A DNA stretch of 64,000 nt. It comes from an uncultured Saprospirales bacterium. Its GTDB lineage: Bacteria > Bacteroidota > Bacteroidia > Chitinophagales > Saprospiraceae. A model generated the notes under the pieces. It saw only the letters and a program-made list of their open reading frames with translations. It ran no database searches and was not told where the DNA came from. The stretch covers positions 1 through 64,000 of the forward strand of contig CALAZP010000277.1 in assembly GCA_937926355.1 (NCBI GenBank). The letters are read 5' to 3'. A program made the position numbers and the translations under genes. This document shows positions 35,785-44,857 of this stretch, piece by piece (positions within the stretch are counted from its first letter, which is position 1; every line of letters begins with the position of its first letter).

Positions 35785-36713
35785 TCATATATATTTCTTA
35801 TCTTATAAGGCTTTTTGTCTTGAGATTCAAAATATGTTCTCATTTGAATTTCAACAATAATTCCTATAGTAAGAAATTGAAAACCACTGATAACTAACAA
35901 CAAACCAAGTATTAGTAATGGTTTGCCCCAAATATCATTGCCCTGAATCTTTATAAACAATAAATAGAGGTTAGTTATAGAACCAAAAAGTAGTAAGAGT
36001 AAACCAGTTGTCCCAAAAAGATGCATCGGCTTTTGACTATATTTTTTATAGAAAAGCATGAGAATAAGATCACTAACTACCCTGAAAGTTCTCGATAAAC
36101 CATATTTTGATTTACCATGCAATCTATGATGATGCTTAACGTCGACTTGTACAATTCTTGCGCCCTCAAGAACAGCTAAAACCGGAATAAACCTATGGAG
36201 TTCTCCATATAAGCCTAAACTTATCCCTAATTCTTGAGAGAATGCTTTTAACGCACACCCATAATCTTTAAGGCGAACACCAGATAAATTTCGAATAATA
36301 AAATTAGCAATCAAACTAGGAAACTTCCTAAACAACCAACCATCTTTCCTATTTCTGCGGTTACCTATAACCATATCACATTGACTAAACTTTAGTTTCT
36401 CAATCAAAACAGGTATGTCAGATGGGTCATTCTGAAGATCACCATCTAGAGTAACCAATATATTTCCTTTTGCTTGATGAATACCAGCCATTAAGGCTAA
36501 ACTTTGACCAAAATTTTTTGAAAATTCCAGAACAATTAAATCTTCTTCCCTATTTTCTAAAATATTTATGAGGGTCCGATCAGTGCTGCCATCATCGACA
36601 AAAATGATTTCATAATCAAAATCAGCCATAGAATTTCTAATCGAACGAATAAGTGGCGCAACATTTTCCTCCTCATTAAAAACAGTAACAATAATAGAAA
36701 CAACATCAGACAT
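35781..36713 (-). CDS. GT2 glycosyltransferase with C-terminal membrane helices
   Basis: A 310-residue family 2 glycosyltransferase. Seen: the N-terminal VSIIVTVFNEEENVAPLI, the FVDDGSTDRT nucleotide site, and TLDGDLQNDPSDIP with the DxD motif, then two membrane segments (about 232-254 and 265-292). This is the DPM1/ArnC-type layout for making polyprenyl-linked sugars. It is the only minus-strand gene in this stretch, convergent with the acyltransferase (4-base overlap) and divergent from the MoxR gene with 54 bases between the starts. Confidence 0.88.
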   Translation of the reverse strand: MSDVVSIIVTVFNEEENVAPLIRSIRNSMADFDYEIIFVDDGSTDRTLINILENREEDLIVLEFSKNFGQSLALMAGIHQAKGNILVTLDGDLQNDPSDIPVLIEKLKFSQCDMVIGNRRNRKDGWLFRKFPSLIANFIIRNLSGVRLKDYGCALKAFSQELGISLGLYGELHRFIPVLAVLEGARIVQVDVKHHHRLHGKSKYGLSRTFRVVSDLILMLFYKKYSQKPMHLFGTTGLLLLLFGSITNLYLLFIKIQGNDIWGKPLLILGLLLVISGFQFLTIGIIVEIQMRTYFESQDKKPYKIRNIYD

Positions 36714-36725
36714 TAATCCAATTTT

Positions 36726-36752
36726 TTGGAAACATTAATAAATGTAAATTTG
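36726..36752 (+). promoter_or_regulatory. Bacteroidota promoter of the MoxR gene
   Basis: A -33 TTG (36726-36728, in a T-run) and a -7 TAAATTTG (36745-36752) are separated by 16 bases. The moxR-type ATG is 16 bases beyond. This is a near-consensus arrangement with a slightly short spacer. Confidence 0.55.
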
Positions 36753-36767
36753 AGAAAAATATAGTTT

Positions 36768-37733
36768 ATGACCACCACGAATGAAGATGTAAAATCAATA
36801 GAGGAATTGACGAAAAGTTATATCTCTCTAAAAGAGGAAATAGGTAAAGTAATAGTAGGGCAAGAAAATGCAGTCAAAATGGTATTAATGGCAATTTTAA
36901 GTAATGGCCATAGTTTATTATTAGGTGTACCTGGCTTAGCCAAAACACTATTGATTAGTACTATTGCAGAAGTTATGGAAATGGAATTTAAAAGAATCCA
37001 ATTCACTCCAGATCTTATGCCTTCTGATATCATTGGTTCGGAGCTAATTAACAGAGATAGAGAATTTATCTATAACAAAGGTCCCATTTTTTCCAATATC
37101 GTATTAGCAGATGAAATTAATAGAACTCCCCCAAAAACGCAAGCAGCACTCTTAGAGGCCATGCAGGAAAAATCAGTCACCGTATCAGGAGTAAAATACA
37201 GCCTGCCTCATCCCTTTTTCGTACTAGCCACGCAAAACCCGATAGAACAAGAAGGGACCTACCCTTTACCAGAAGCTCAATTAGACAGATTTATGTATAC
37301 CATTCCCCTGGATTACCCCAGCTATGAAGAAGAACTAGAAGTTGTAAAAACCACTACTGGAAATTTCAATCATAGATTGAATAAAATTGTAGATAAACAA
37401 AAAATTTTGGATTATCAGAATATTATCAGAAAAATTCCCATAGCAGAAAATGTAGTGAAATATGCTGTTAGTATAGTTGCAAAAACACGGCCAGGAAAGC
37501 CTGGGGCTCCAAGTAATATCAACCAATACATATCATGGGGGGCTGGCCCTAGGGCATCCCAATATTTAGCCTTAGGAGCCAAATGCCATGCGGCCATAAA
37601 TGGAAAATTTTCTCCTGATATAGAAGATGTTCAGAAAATAGCCCCATTTGTTTTACGTCATAGAATAGTGAGAAATTTTCGTGCTGAAGCAGATGGAGTA
37701 ACCGAAAACAATATTATAGAAACACTTCTATAA
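36768..37733 (+). CDS. MoxR-family AAA+ ATPase
   Basis: A 321-residue MoxR ATPase. Seen: Walker A GVPGLAKT (about 59-66), QFTPDLMPSDIIG, Walker B LADEINRTPPKTQAALLEAMQE, sensor-1 LATQNPIEQEGTYPLPEAQLDRF, and the C-terminal lid. MoxR proteins act as chaperones for maturation of von Willebrand domain partners and usually precede a DUF58 gene; here the neighbour is a DUF4837 gene instead and no VWA partner is visible, so the usual BatA-type operon is not evident. Confidence 0.93.
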   Translation: MTTTNEDVKSIEELTKSYISLKEEIGKVIVGQENAVKMVLMAILSNGHSLLLGVPGLAKTLLISTIAEVMEMEFKRIQFTPDLMPSDIIGSELINRDREFIYNKGPIFSNIVLADEINRTPPKTQAALLEAMQEKSVTVSGVKYSLPHPFFVLATQNPIEQEGTYPLPEAQLDRFMYTIPLDYPSYEEELEVVKTTTGNFNHRLNKIVDKQKILDYQNIIRKIPIAENVVKYAVSIVAKTRPGKPGAPSNINQYISWGAGPRASQYLALGAKCHAAINGKFSPDIEDVQKIAPFVLRHRIVRNFRAEADGVTENNIIETLL

Positions 37734-37771
37734 ACACCACTATATACAATTCAAGCATCATAAATATTACG

Positions 37772-38827
37772 ATGAAAAAATTATTACTGTATACCATTGC
37801 TTTCTTATTGACGTCTTGCACCCAGAATTCAATATCGAATTTCAAGCCAATACCAACAGCATTCGGTTCTTTAAATGAAATCGTGATCGTATCATCTAAG
37901 CAAATATGGGAAGGTCCTGTAGGGGATTCTTTAAGACATTATTATTCTTCAGCTTTCCCTATTTTGCCGCAACCCGAACCCATCTTCGATCTCAGACATT
38001 TTACCGCAGAACAATTGGACTCTGAACCCATGCGCAAAGAGTTGAGGAACTATCTCATCCTCGCCGATTTATCAGATACCAATGATAGAACTACAAAATT
38101 AGTCCAAGAAGATTTAGATAAACTTAATCATACCAAAAAAACCAATATAAATTCAATAGTAGGCAAAGACAAATGGGCTAAAGGCCAATTGATTATTTAT
38201 CAATTTGCCAACAACCAAGAGCATTTGATATACAATATCAAGAAAGATTTTAACACCATACAAAAAAGGATTTACCAAGCAGATAAATACAAATTAGATG
38301 GAAACGTATACCAACAAGGAGTGGACGAAAATATTATAAAGGAATTACAAAATACACTTTCGGTATATCTAAAAATCCCTAAGGAATACGCCATATCCAT
38401 GCGGGATGGAAATACTTTTTGGCTTAGAAAAGAAACAGAAAATATAAGCAGCAACATTTTGATAAGAAAAATTCCTTATCTAAAACAACAACAATTGACA
38501 AAAACCGGACTTAAAATTCAACGAAATGAAATTGGAAGAAAATATATCTCATCCCAGATAGAAGGATCTTTTATGAAAACAAATGATAAGGACTTACCCA
38601 TATTTTCGTACAAAAGAACCATTGATAACAAATATACAATTGAAAACAGAGGTATTTGGGAAATGGAAAATGATTATATGGGAGGCCCTTATATAAGTTA
38701 TTTCGTATTAAATGAACAACGAGGAGAACTCCTATTTCTAGACGGTTTTGTTTATGCTCCAGGTCAAGATAAAAGAGAACTTATTATGTACCTGGAGCAT
38801 ATACTAGAATCATTAAAATGGATTTAA
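37772..38827 (+). CDS. DUF4837 family lipoprotein
   Basis: A 351-residue lipoprotein of a family restricted to Bacteroidota. Seen: signal MKKLLLYTIAFLLTSC with Cys16, then PTAFGSLNEIVIVSSKQIWEG, and the pair-repeat-like body with NFLRKETENISSN-type strands and the C-terminal GPYISYFVLNEQRGELLFLDGFVYAPGQDKRE region. The function is unknown, though it is widely conserved in the phylum. It follows the MoxR gene by 38 bases and converges on htpG with a 4-base TTAA overlap. Confidence 0.85.
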   Translation: MKKLLLYTIAFLLTSCTQNSISNFKPIPTAFGSLNEIVIVSSKQIWEGPVGDSLRHYYSSAFPILPQPEPIFDLRHFTAEQLDSEPMRKELRNYLILADLSDTNDRTTKLVQEDLDKLNHTKKTNINSIVGKDKWAKGQLIIYQFANNQEHLIYNIKKDFNTIQKRIYQADKYKLDGNVYQQGVDENIIKELQNTLSVYLKIPKEYAISMRDGNTFWLRKETENISSNILIRKIPYLKQQQLTKTGLKIQRNEIGRKYISSQIEGSFMKTNDKDLPIFSYKRTIDNKYTIENRGIWEMENDYMGGPYISYFVLNEQRGELLFLDGFVYAPGQDKRELIMYLEHILESLKWI

Positions 38828-40692
38828 AGCATTTCAAGGGCTTTTTTACTGAATTCAACCAACTCTTCGCCTTTTAACATGTTCTGGTTTAGTTTTGCTA
38901 GTTGCACCAAATACTTTAGATTACTTAGTTTAATATTTTCATCCTTTTCTTTAACTATCTTCTCCAATACTATTTGATGATTGCCATTAACTATTAATTG
39001 ATAAGACTCCGGGAAATTATCAAGCCCCATACCTTGAAGACTCTGCATTTCTTTCATCCTTCTCATAAATTCTGGCTTAGTAATTAATAACGGGGAGCTA
39101 TCACTAGAAAGAGCTTTAACCTCAATTTGTGCCCCTTCTATAAAACTTTGCTTCTTAATAAACTCAACCAGTCCATCCTTTTCCTTTTCACTTAATACTA
39201 GTTCCGTATTCACATCCTTTTGAACAAGATTATCAGGGGAATCAGAATCGACTCTCACAAAAACCTTTTTATCTCCCTTATATTCAATATGTTGCATAAA
39301 GTGGTTGTCCAACACATTGTCCATTATAAGGACATCATACCCTAAGGATTTACAAGCTGCGATATAACTATGATGTTCCTCTTTATTATTGGTATATAAA
39401 TGAACTATTTTCCCGTGCTTATCAGTCTGTATATCCCTAATTTTTTCTTCATATTCATCTAAAGTAAAAAAAGAATCTTCCGTATTCTGAAGTAAGAGAA
39501 ACTTATTTGCCTTTTCAGCAAATTTTTCATCAGATACAGTACCATATTTAACAAAAGGACTTAAGTCTTTCCATTTAAGCTCATAATTAACTCGATCAGT
39601 TTTGAAAAGCTCATTTAATTTTTCAGCTACCTTCTTGGTGATATAGGAGCTAATCTTTTTAACGTTAGAATCACCTTGTAAATAACTCCTACTAACATTA
39701 AGCGGAATATCAGGAGAATCAATCACCCCATGCAAAAGCATCAAAAATTCAGGAACAATTTCCTTTACGTCATCTGTGACAAAAACCTGATTAGAGTAAA
39801 GCTGAATTTTATTTTTTTCTATTTCCAAATTTGATTTGAGCTTTGGAAAATATAAAACACCTGTTAAATTGAAAGGATAGTCAATATTCAAATGAATCCA
39901 AAACATTGGCGCATCTGAAAATGGATAAAGCTCCTTATAAAAATCCTTATAATCTTCATCACTTAAATCAGAAGGGCTTTTTTTCCATAAAGGATGAGTA
40001 TTATTAATGATATTATCGACTACAGCCTTCTTATCCTTTCCATCCTTATTTTTTTCATCAGGTATTTCAACTTCCTTAGTCCCAAATTTGATTGCAACTG
40101 GAAGAAATCTACAGTACTTATCCAGTAATTCTTGAATTTTACTTTCCTCAAGAAATTCTTTACCCTCTTCATTAATATGCAATATGACCTCTGTCCCAAC
40201 AACCTTTCTTTTCCCTTTCTTAAGAGTAAATTCTGGTTGTCCCTCACAACTCCAAAGTATAGCTTCGCTATCCGCTTGATATGAAAGAGAATCTACTTCG
40301 ACTTTATCAGCAACCATAAAGGCTGAATAAAATCCCAATCCAAAATGACCAATTATACCAGCAGAATCCTCTTTAAAATTTTCTAAAAATTCGCTTGCAC
40401 TACTAAAAGCAACTTGATTTAAATACTTTTTAGCCTCATCACTAGTTAAACCTAAGCCTTTATCAGAAATAGTAATGGTTTTTTTCTTCTTATTAACCAT
40501 TATTTCAATAAACAAATCACTAACATCTCCACCGTACAATCCTTTATTAGAAAGTGCTTTTAACTTAGTAGATGCATCAACTGCATTACTAATAAGTTCT
40601 CTAAGAAAAATTTCTTGATCAGAATAGAGAAACCTCTTAATAATCGGAAAAATATTCTCCGTTTGAACTGAAATATTACCTTTTTCCATCAT
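38824..40692 (-). CDS. htpG: Molecular chaperone HtpG (Hsp90)
   Basis: A 622-residue Hsp90 of the bacterial type. Seen: the N-terminal ATP pocket with FLRELISNAVDA, ISDKGLGLT, and GHFGLGFYSAFMVADKV, a middle domain with NVSRSYLQGD, and a C-terminal dimer region. The length is normal. It overlaps the convergent DUF4837 gene by 4 bases. The 249-base gap on its 5' side carries AT-rich repeats and a possible small RNA on the other strand; the htpG promoter itself could not be identified. Confidence 0.96.
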   Translation of the reverse strand: MMEKGNISVQTENIFPIIKRFLYSDQEIFLRELISNAVDASTKLKALSNKGLYGGDVSDLFIEIMVNKKKKTITISDKGLGLTSDEAKKYLNQVAFSSASEFLENFKEDSAGIIGHFGLGFYSAFMVADKVEVDSLSYQADSEAILWSCEGQPEFTLKKGKRKVVGTEVILHINEEGKEFLEESKIQELLDKYCRFLPVAIKFGTKEVEIPDEKNKDGKDKKAVVDNIINNTHPLWKKSPSDLSDEDYKDFYKELYPFSDAPMFWIHLNIDYPFNLTGVLYFPKLKSNLEIEKNKIQLYSNQVFVTDDVKEIVPEFLMLLHGVIDSPDIPLNVSRSYLQGDSNVKKISSYITKKVAEKLNELFKTDRVNYELKWKDLSPFVKYGTVSDEKFAEKANKFLLLQNTEDSFFTLDEYEEKIRDIQTDKHGKIVHLYTNNKEEHHSYIAACKSLGYDVLIMDNVLDNHFMQHIEYKGDKKVFVRVDSDSPDNLVQKDVNTELVLSEKEKDGLVEFIKKQSFIEGAQIEVKALSSDSSPLLITKPEFMRRMKEMQSLQGMGLDNFPESYQLIVNGNHQIVLEKIVKEKDENIKLSNLKYLVQLAKLNQNMLKGEELVEFSKKALEML

Positions 40693-40772
40693 CGCTTTTT
40701 TTTAGAAGTAAATCAAAATATATGCCAGCACATAGAAACTGACAATTTGACATATTATATAGAAATTAATTA

Positions 40773-40823
40773 CAATATATTTTAAACATATATTGTTTTT
40801 TTATAATACAAAACTTAACTTTG
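40773..40823 (+). promoter_or_regulatory. Inverted repeat and plus-strand promoter in the htpG-rpiB gap
   Basis: An 8-bp perfect inverted repeat CAATATAT (40773-40780) with ATATATTG (40788-40795) is followed by a T-run. A -33 TTG (40793-40795), a 20-base spacer and a -7 TAACTTTG (40816-40823) make a full-consensus Bacteroidota promoter pointing rightward, yet both flanking genes are on the minus strand. It would drive the RNA listed next. The repeat may alternatively be an operator for htpG. Confidence 0.5.
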
Positions 40824-40829
40824 CATTAA

Positions 40830-40944
40830 GCTATGATACTGAAACACCACTAAATCTTTTCGAAAGAAACAGACACTTATATTAGTGTTTGATAGTGAGT
40901 GGGGCCGGTTCATCGGGGGGTAGAGCTGGTCTTTCACTCACTTA
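40830..40944 (+). ncRNA. Candidate structured RNA antisense to the rpiB-htpG gap
   Basis: From an expected start near 40830, the sequence can fold into several stems: CACTAA with TTAGTG enclosing the small hairpin TCTTT/AAAGA; then AGTGAGTG (40894-40901) with CACTCACT (40935-40942), whose inside holds CCGG-UUCA-UCGG and a GC-rich stretch that stands out from its AT-rich surroundings. Interior TAGAGC and CTTTCA recall tRNA D-arm and anticodon-loop words, but no complete tRNA fits. The 3' end is unknown; it may continue into rpiB. On the minus strand a 19-codon GTG ORF (40882-40941) directly follows the rpiB stop. No known class is recognised. Confidence 0.35.
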
Positions 40945-41376
40945 AAATTTAGAGATTTTATCTACCCTTGTCCCATGTCTCCCACCTTCGAATTCGCTCT
41001 TTATAAAAATATCAACGATACTTTTAGCTTCTTCATAAGTTAAGAACCGTGCCGGAATAGCACAGACATTTGCATTATTATGGTTCCTCGCTAGTTGAGC
41101 AGTTTCAGAATTAAAACAAACTGCAGCCCTTATATGACAATGCTTATTAGAAGCTATAGCCACTCCATTGCCACTACCGCAGATTACTATCCCTAAGTCA
41201 AAATTCCCTTTGACCACTTCCGTACAAAGAGGATGCACAAAATCTGGATAATCCACAGATTCTTTTGAAAAAGGCCCGAAATCCTGAACGGTGTGAAAAA
41301 GATCATTTTTAATAAAATCGATTAATTTCCCCTTGTAAACAAAACCAGCATGATCTCCACCAATTGCAATTTTCAT
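40942..41376 (-). CDS. rpiB: Ribose-5-phosphate isomerase B
   Basis: A 144-residue RpiB/LacA-family isomerase interconverting ribose-5-phosphate and ribulose-5-phosphate. Seen: the N-terminal IGGDHAGFVYKGKL, DFGPFSKESVDYPDFV, the catalytic-Cys loop GIVICGSGNGVAIASNKHCHIRAAVC and ARNHNNANVCAIPARF. The length is standard. It begins one base before the stop region of the DUF2723 gene on the same strand, so the two are adjacent in one transcript. Confidence 0.95.
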   Translation of the reverse strand: MKIAIGGDHAGFVYKGKLIDFIKNDLFHTVQDFGPFSKESVDYPDFVHPLCTEVVKGNFDLGIVICGSGNGVAIASNKHCHIRAAVCFNSETAQLARNHNNANVCAIPARFLTYEEAKSIVDIFIKSEFEGGRHGTRVDKISKF

Positions 41377-44300
41377 TTAATTATTAATTGAACTTCCTCT
41401 GAAATTACTAAATAACTTTTCGATGCGTTCTGAAAATTCAGTATCGCCATTTTGTTGCACCACATTAATCATGTCTTCCATAATCCTATAGCTTAATTGA
41501 TACTCATTTTCATAACTGGTTCTAATTGTTTCTTGCTTTAAAGAACTGTAAAAATTGAGCCTTTGATATATTTCGTTAGCTAAAATCTCTAAATGTTCTT
41601 TTGCCTTATCATAAGCTCCAGCCGCAATATAACCTTCAATCATATAGTAAGCCCTATAATCATAAGGGAAGTTAAAAGCTGGAAAACCGTTAAAGTATTG
41701 ATCTATCAAATCGACGGCCATTTGATTTTCTCCCTTTTTGATAAGATCGAAGGCAGCCCTCCGGATGATTAGCTGATGGGATTGAATACTTGGACCAAAA
41801 CTATCATCTACAAATAATTCTCTAGAATCAAAACCACCCCATTTAAATTTATTAATAACTCTATCATATATTTTATAACTAGCTACATTGCCATTTCCTA
41901 TTATTCCATAGGAAGATTCAGATAAACCGCGAGAAGGATATAGCCTCAAACCCAAACCTTCTAATTGCATAAAATCCCTTAACCCAAGTAGTTTATCTTG
42001 TCTTGTAGTCACCGCGAAATAAATAGGTCTTTCGTTAATATTTGAAGCAATAATATCGAGAACGGCCAATTCATCTTTAATGATAGAGGTTTTATTGGAA
42101 AAATTAAGAGGCAGCCTATTCTCTATATTAGTATCCCCATCATTTAATAACCCATTTTTCCTCATCTTTTCAATATCTAAACTGATAAAGACTTCTCGGC
42201 TAGGCATGTAACTCTCTGTATTATCACCATTTGCTAGGGGTACAGGATGGTCTTCACCAATAAATCTGAGTAGATCTCTCGCATCCATTAACCGATCCTC
42301 ATTAGTGGGATTAAAATACAAAACTTGATTTCGCTTTTTTCCTCTAATACTTTCTTCAGATAATGACATTTTAATAGCAGGGGAATCATTAATTTTTCTT
42401 CTCAGTAGATTAATATACCAATCCACAGTAATTAAACTTAGATTAACCACCCTGACATCTGTACGTATCCCCTCCACTTCTTGAGCATACCATAATGGAT
42501 AAGTATCATTATCACCGTAAGTAAAAATAATGGCATTAGGATCGCAAGATTCTAAGAAATTATTCGCATAATCTCTACTCCCACTTAAATAACGCCTCGA
42601 GTGGTCATCAAAATTTTCAAAACCCATTAAAACTGGTGCTATAAGAATCAAAAAACCAGAGGAAAAAGCCGCTAGATTTTTATTAATCAATATTTTACTA
42701 CTAATCGATTTAAATAAAGCAATAACAGCTAAGCCAATCCAAATAGCATAAGTAAAAAAGGAACCAGCAAGAACATAATCTCTTTCTCTAGGCTCATTAG
42801 GAGGCTGATTAGAATATATGATAATTCCTATTCCTGTGATAATAAACATGGAAAACAAAGCGAAAGCATCTTTGCTTCGATTTTTGAAATGGAAGAACAA
42901 ACCTATGATACCAAATAAAAAAGGTAACATATAATATCTATTTCTAGCCTTATTATTCTTCTCACTTAACGGTAAATAAGTTTGGTCATCTAACCTCCAT
43001 TCATCAATAAAGGGAATTCCACTCAACCAATGGCCACTAGATTTGTCCCATGGGAAAAAACCTTGGTCCCCATTCTGACGACCAGCAAAATTCCACATAA
43101 AATACCTCCAATACATCCATCCGATCTGATAATTAAATAAAAAGGAAATATTATCTAACATATTAGGCCTTCCTGGAGGTAAGGCATTATCGGGATTCAA
43201 ACCCAACCATCTTTTGTACAACCCATTTCTATTTTGAGAGTAATCTCCCATACGAGGAAATAACATTTCATCATTCTCATCAAAACTATAGGAGACTTTC
43301 TGATCCACTATCTCATACCTGTTGCCAACTCTTCCATAACGATCTTTAGTTTCAATACTCTTCGGCCTAGCATCAAAATGAGGACCTTTTAAAAGTGCAC
43401 GCTCACCATATTGTTCTCTGTTTAAATATGGAATTAATCTCATCGCGTCAGTAGGTGAGTTCATGTTAATTGGAGGTGCTGCATTTGCGCGAATAACAAC
43501 TACACCAACAGTAGAAAATCCAATTATTATTAAAAAACTCCCGACAAGAAGTAATTCAAAAATATTCCTTTTCCCAATAATATAATCCTTGTAATACCCC
43601 GCGACAAAAAATATTGCCGAAATTAGCAACCTATTTATTATCCCATCCCCATCAACGCCAGGAGCTATAAAAGAAAAAATAAGCGTTATAAGACCCAGTG
43701 CATAAAGGGGCCAACTGCTTTTCAACTTACCTTTAAGGAGTAGAACAGGTATAGTAAAACATAAAAGAAGATATAGAAATGTAGGAATTAAACCCGTATG
43801 AAACCCAAACCCTAATTTGTTGACCATAAATAAGTCCAAACTAGCCCATAACTTGGGTAAACCAACAATAATGAAACTTTGAACAAATACTATAATACCC
43901 AAGCCACTAATGATAGCTAATACTACACCTTTTATATCAGGATTAGGAAATTTCTTGAAATAGTAAAAGAGTGCTAATGCAGGAAAGGTCAACAAGGAAA
44001 GTAAGTGAACCCCTATAGAAAGACCACCTAAATAAACCGCAAATAATAACCACCTGTCATCAATATCATCATCGGGAAAGGTATACCATTTAATTATAGC
44101 CCAAAGGGTAGTTGCAGTAAAAAAAGTACTTAGCGCATATACTTCTCCTTCAACTGCAGAAAACCAAATTGCACTGGCAAATGCAGTCGATAAACCAGCA
44201 ATAAGCGCTGCAAAAAATAAAACTAAATTCTCAGAATCGCTAGGTTTATTACCTTTTAGATCTAACATGTGCTTACCCAGTAAAAAAGTAGATTTTGCAA

Positions 44301-44589
44301 TGAACATAGCAGCAAAAGCACTAGAAACACCGGACAAAAGATTAACACTAAAAGCAATATCTTCAGGATTATCAGAAAAAAAGCTCCCGAAAACGGTAAA
44401 AATCCGACCAATTATTAAAAATAATGGGGCCCCTGGAGGGTGTACCACCTGAAGTTTGAAAGCACCTAAAATAAATTCACCACAATCCCACAAACTCCCT
44501 GTTCTTTCCGCAGAGAAAAAATAAACAGTAAAAGCTACTAAAAAAACCATCCAACCAGCGATTGATTCCACCCATTTCCCTAAATTCAT
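41377..44589 (-). CDS. DUF2723 membrane protein, PMT/ArnT-like glycosyltransferase fold
   Basis: A 1070-residue multispan protein when read from the ATG at 44589; an upstream in-frame ATG at 44622 would add a hydrophobic stretch not typical of the family. Seen: the DUF2723 signatures GSLWDCGEFILGA and HPPGAPLFLIIGR near the N-terminus, then about a dozen membrane helices, and a soluble C-terminal part with TPR-like helices. DUF2723 belongs to the GT-C clan, thought to move sugars from lipid carriers in the periplasm. The substrate is unknown. It directly precedes rpiB. Confidence 0.9.
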   Translation of the reverse strand: MNLGKWVESIAGWMVFLVAFTVYFFSAERTGSLWDCGEFILGAFKLQVVHPPGAPLFLIIGRIFTVFGSFFSDNPEDIAFSVNLLSGVSSAFAAMFIAKSTFLLGKHMLDLKGNKPSDSENLVLFFAALIAGLSTAFASAIWFSAVEGEVYALSTFFTATTLWAIIKWYTFPDDDIDDRWLLFAVYLGGLSIGVHLLSLLTFPALALFYYFKKFPNPDIKGVVLAIISGLGIIVFVQSFIIVGLPKLWASLDLFMVNKLGFGFHTGLIPTFLYLLLCFTIPVLLLKGKLKSSWPLYALGLITLIFSFIAPGVDGDGIINRLLISAIFFVAGYYKDYIIGKRNIFELLLVGSFLIIIGFSTVGVVVIRANAAPPINMNSPTDAMRLIPYLNREQYGERALLKGPHFDARPKSIETKDRYGRVGNRYEIVDQKVSYSFDENDEMLFPRMGDYSQNRNGLYKRWLGLNPDNALPPGRPNMLDNISFLFNYQIGWMYWRYFMWNFAGRQNGDQGFFPWDKSSGHWLSGIPFIDEWRLDDQTYLPLSEKNNKARNRYYMLPFLFGIIGLFFHFKNRSKDAFALFSMFIITGIGIIIYSNQPPNEPRERDYVLAGSFFTYAIWIGLAVIALFKSISSKILINKNLAAFSSGFLILIAPVLMGFENFDDHSRRYLSGSRDYANNFLESCDPNAIIFTYGDNDTYPLWYAQEVEGIRTDVRVVNLSLITVDWYINLLRRKINDSPAIKMSLSEESIRGKKRNQVLYFNPTNEDRLMDARDLLRFIGEDHPVPLANGDNTESYMPSREVFISLDIEKMRKNGLLNDGDTNIENRLPLNFSNKTSIIKDELAVLDIIASNINERPIYFAVTTRQDKLLGLRDFMQLEGLGLRLYPSRGLSESSYGIIGNGNVASYKIYDRVINKFKWGGFDSRELFVDDSFGPSIQSHQLIIRRAAFDLIKKGENQMAVDLIDQYFNGFPAFNFPYDYRAYYMIEGYIAAGAYDKAKEHLEILANEIYQRLNFYSSLKQETIRTSYENEYQLSYRIMEDMINVVQQNGDTEFSERIEKLFSNFRGSSINN

Positions 44590-44665
44590 AGTAATTATAT
44601 TGTATATGAAAAAACATCTCAAAAATATAAAAATACAGCCATCCTTATAAAACTAAATTTTCCTT

Positions 44666-44673
44666 TAAATTTG
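44666..44673 (+). promoter_or_regulatory. Bacteroidota -7 box before the DUF4834/rsmG genes
   Basis: TAAATTTG matches TAnnTTTG and lies 22 bases before the TTG start of the small DUF4834 gene, between divergent genes. No clear -33 TTG is found. It supports transcription of the small gene together with rsmG. Confidence 0.4.
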
Positions 44674-44695
44674 TAATAAATAAAAACAGCTCGAA

Positions 44696-44857
44696 TTGAA
44701 ATTTATACTGACCTTATTAGTCATTTATGTAGTATATAAATACTTTATCGGCCCAACAAGTCTAATTAAAGGACCAGTAAAGTCAAAACATACTAAGAAA
44801 GAGAAGTCACAAGATGATGAGTTTATAGACTATATAGAGGTTGATGAAGAAAATTAA
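44696..44857 (+). CDS. Small DUF4834-type membrane protein
   Basis: A 53-residue protein starting at a TTG (44696): one N-terminal membrane helix (KFILTLLVIYVVYKYFI), then a Lys-rich stretch, and an acidic tail (DDEFIDYIEVDEEN). This is the layout of the DUF4834 family of Bacteroidota. It overlaps rsmG by 14 bases, and a -7 box lies upstream, so it is probably the first gene of the rsmG-DUF3127 run. The function is unknown. It is below usual ORF length limits. Confidence 0.7.
   Translation: MKFILTLLVIYVVYKYFIGPTSLIKGPVKSKHTKKEKSQDDEFIDYIEVDEEN

Noticed and set aside
40894..40942. A complete tRNA gene in the htpG-rpiB gap
   Set aside because: D-arm and anticodon-like words occur, but no T arm, acceptor geometry or valid anticodon stem can be drawn.
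41377..44622. Upstream start of the DUF2723 protein at 44622
   Set aside because: The extra residues (MRCFFIYNIIT) do not fit the family N-terminus, which begins near MNLGKWVES at 44589.
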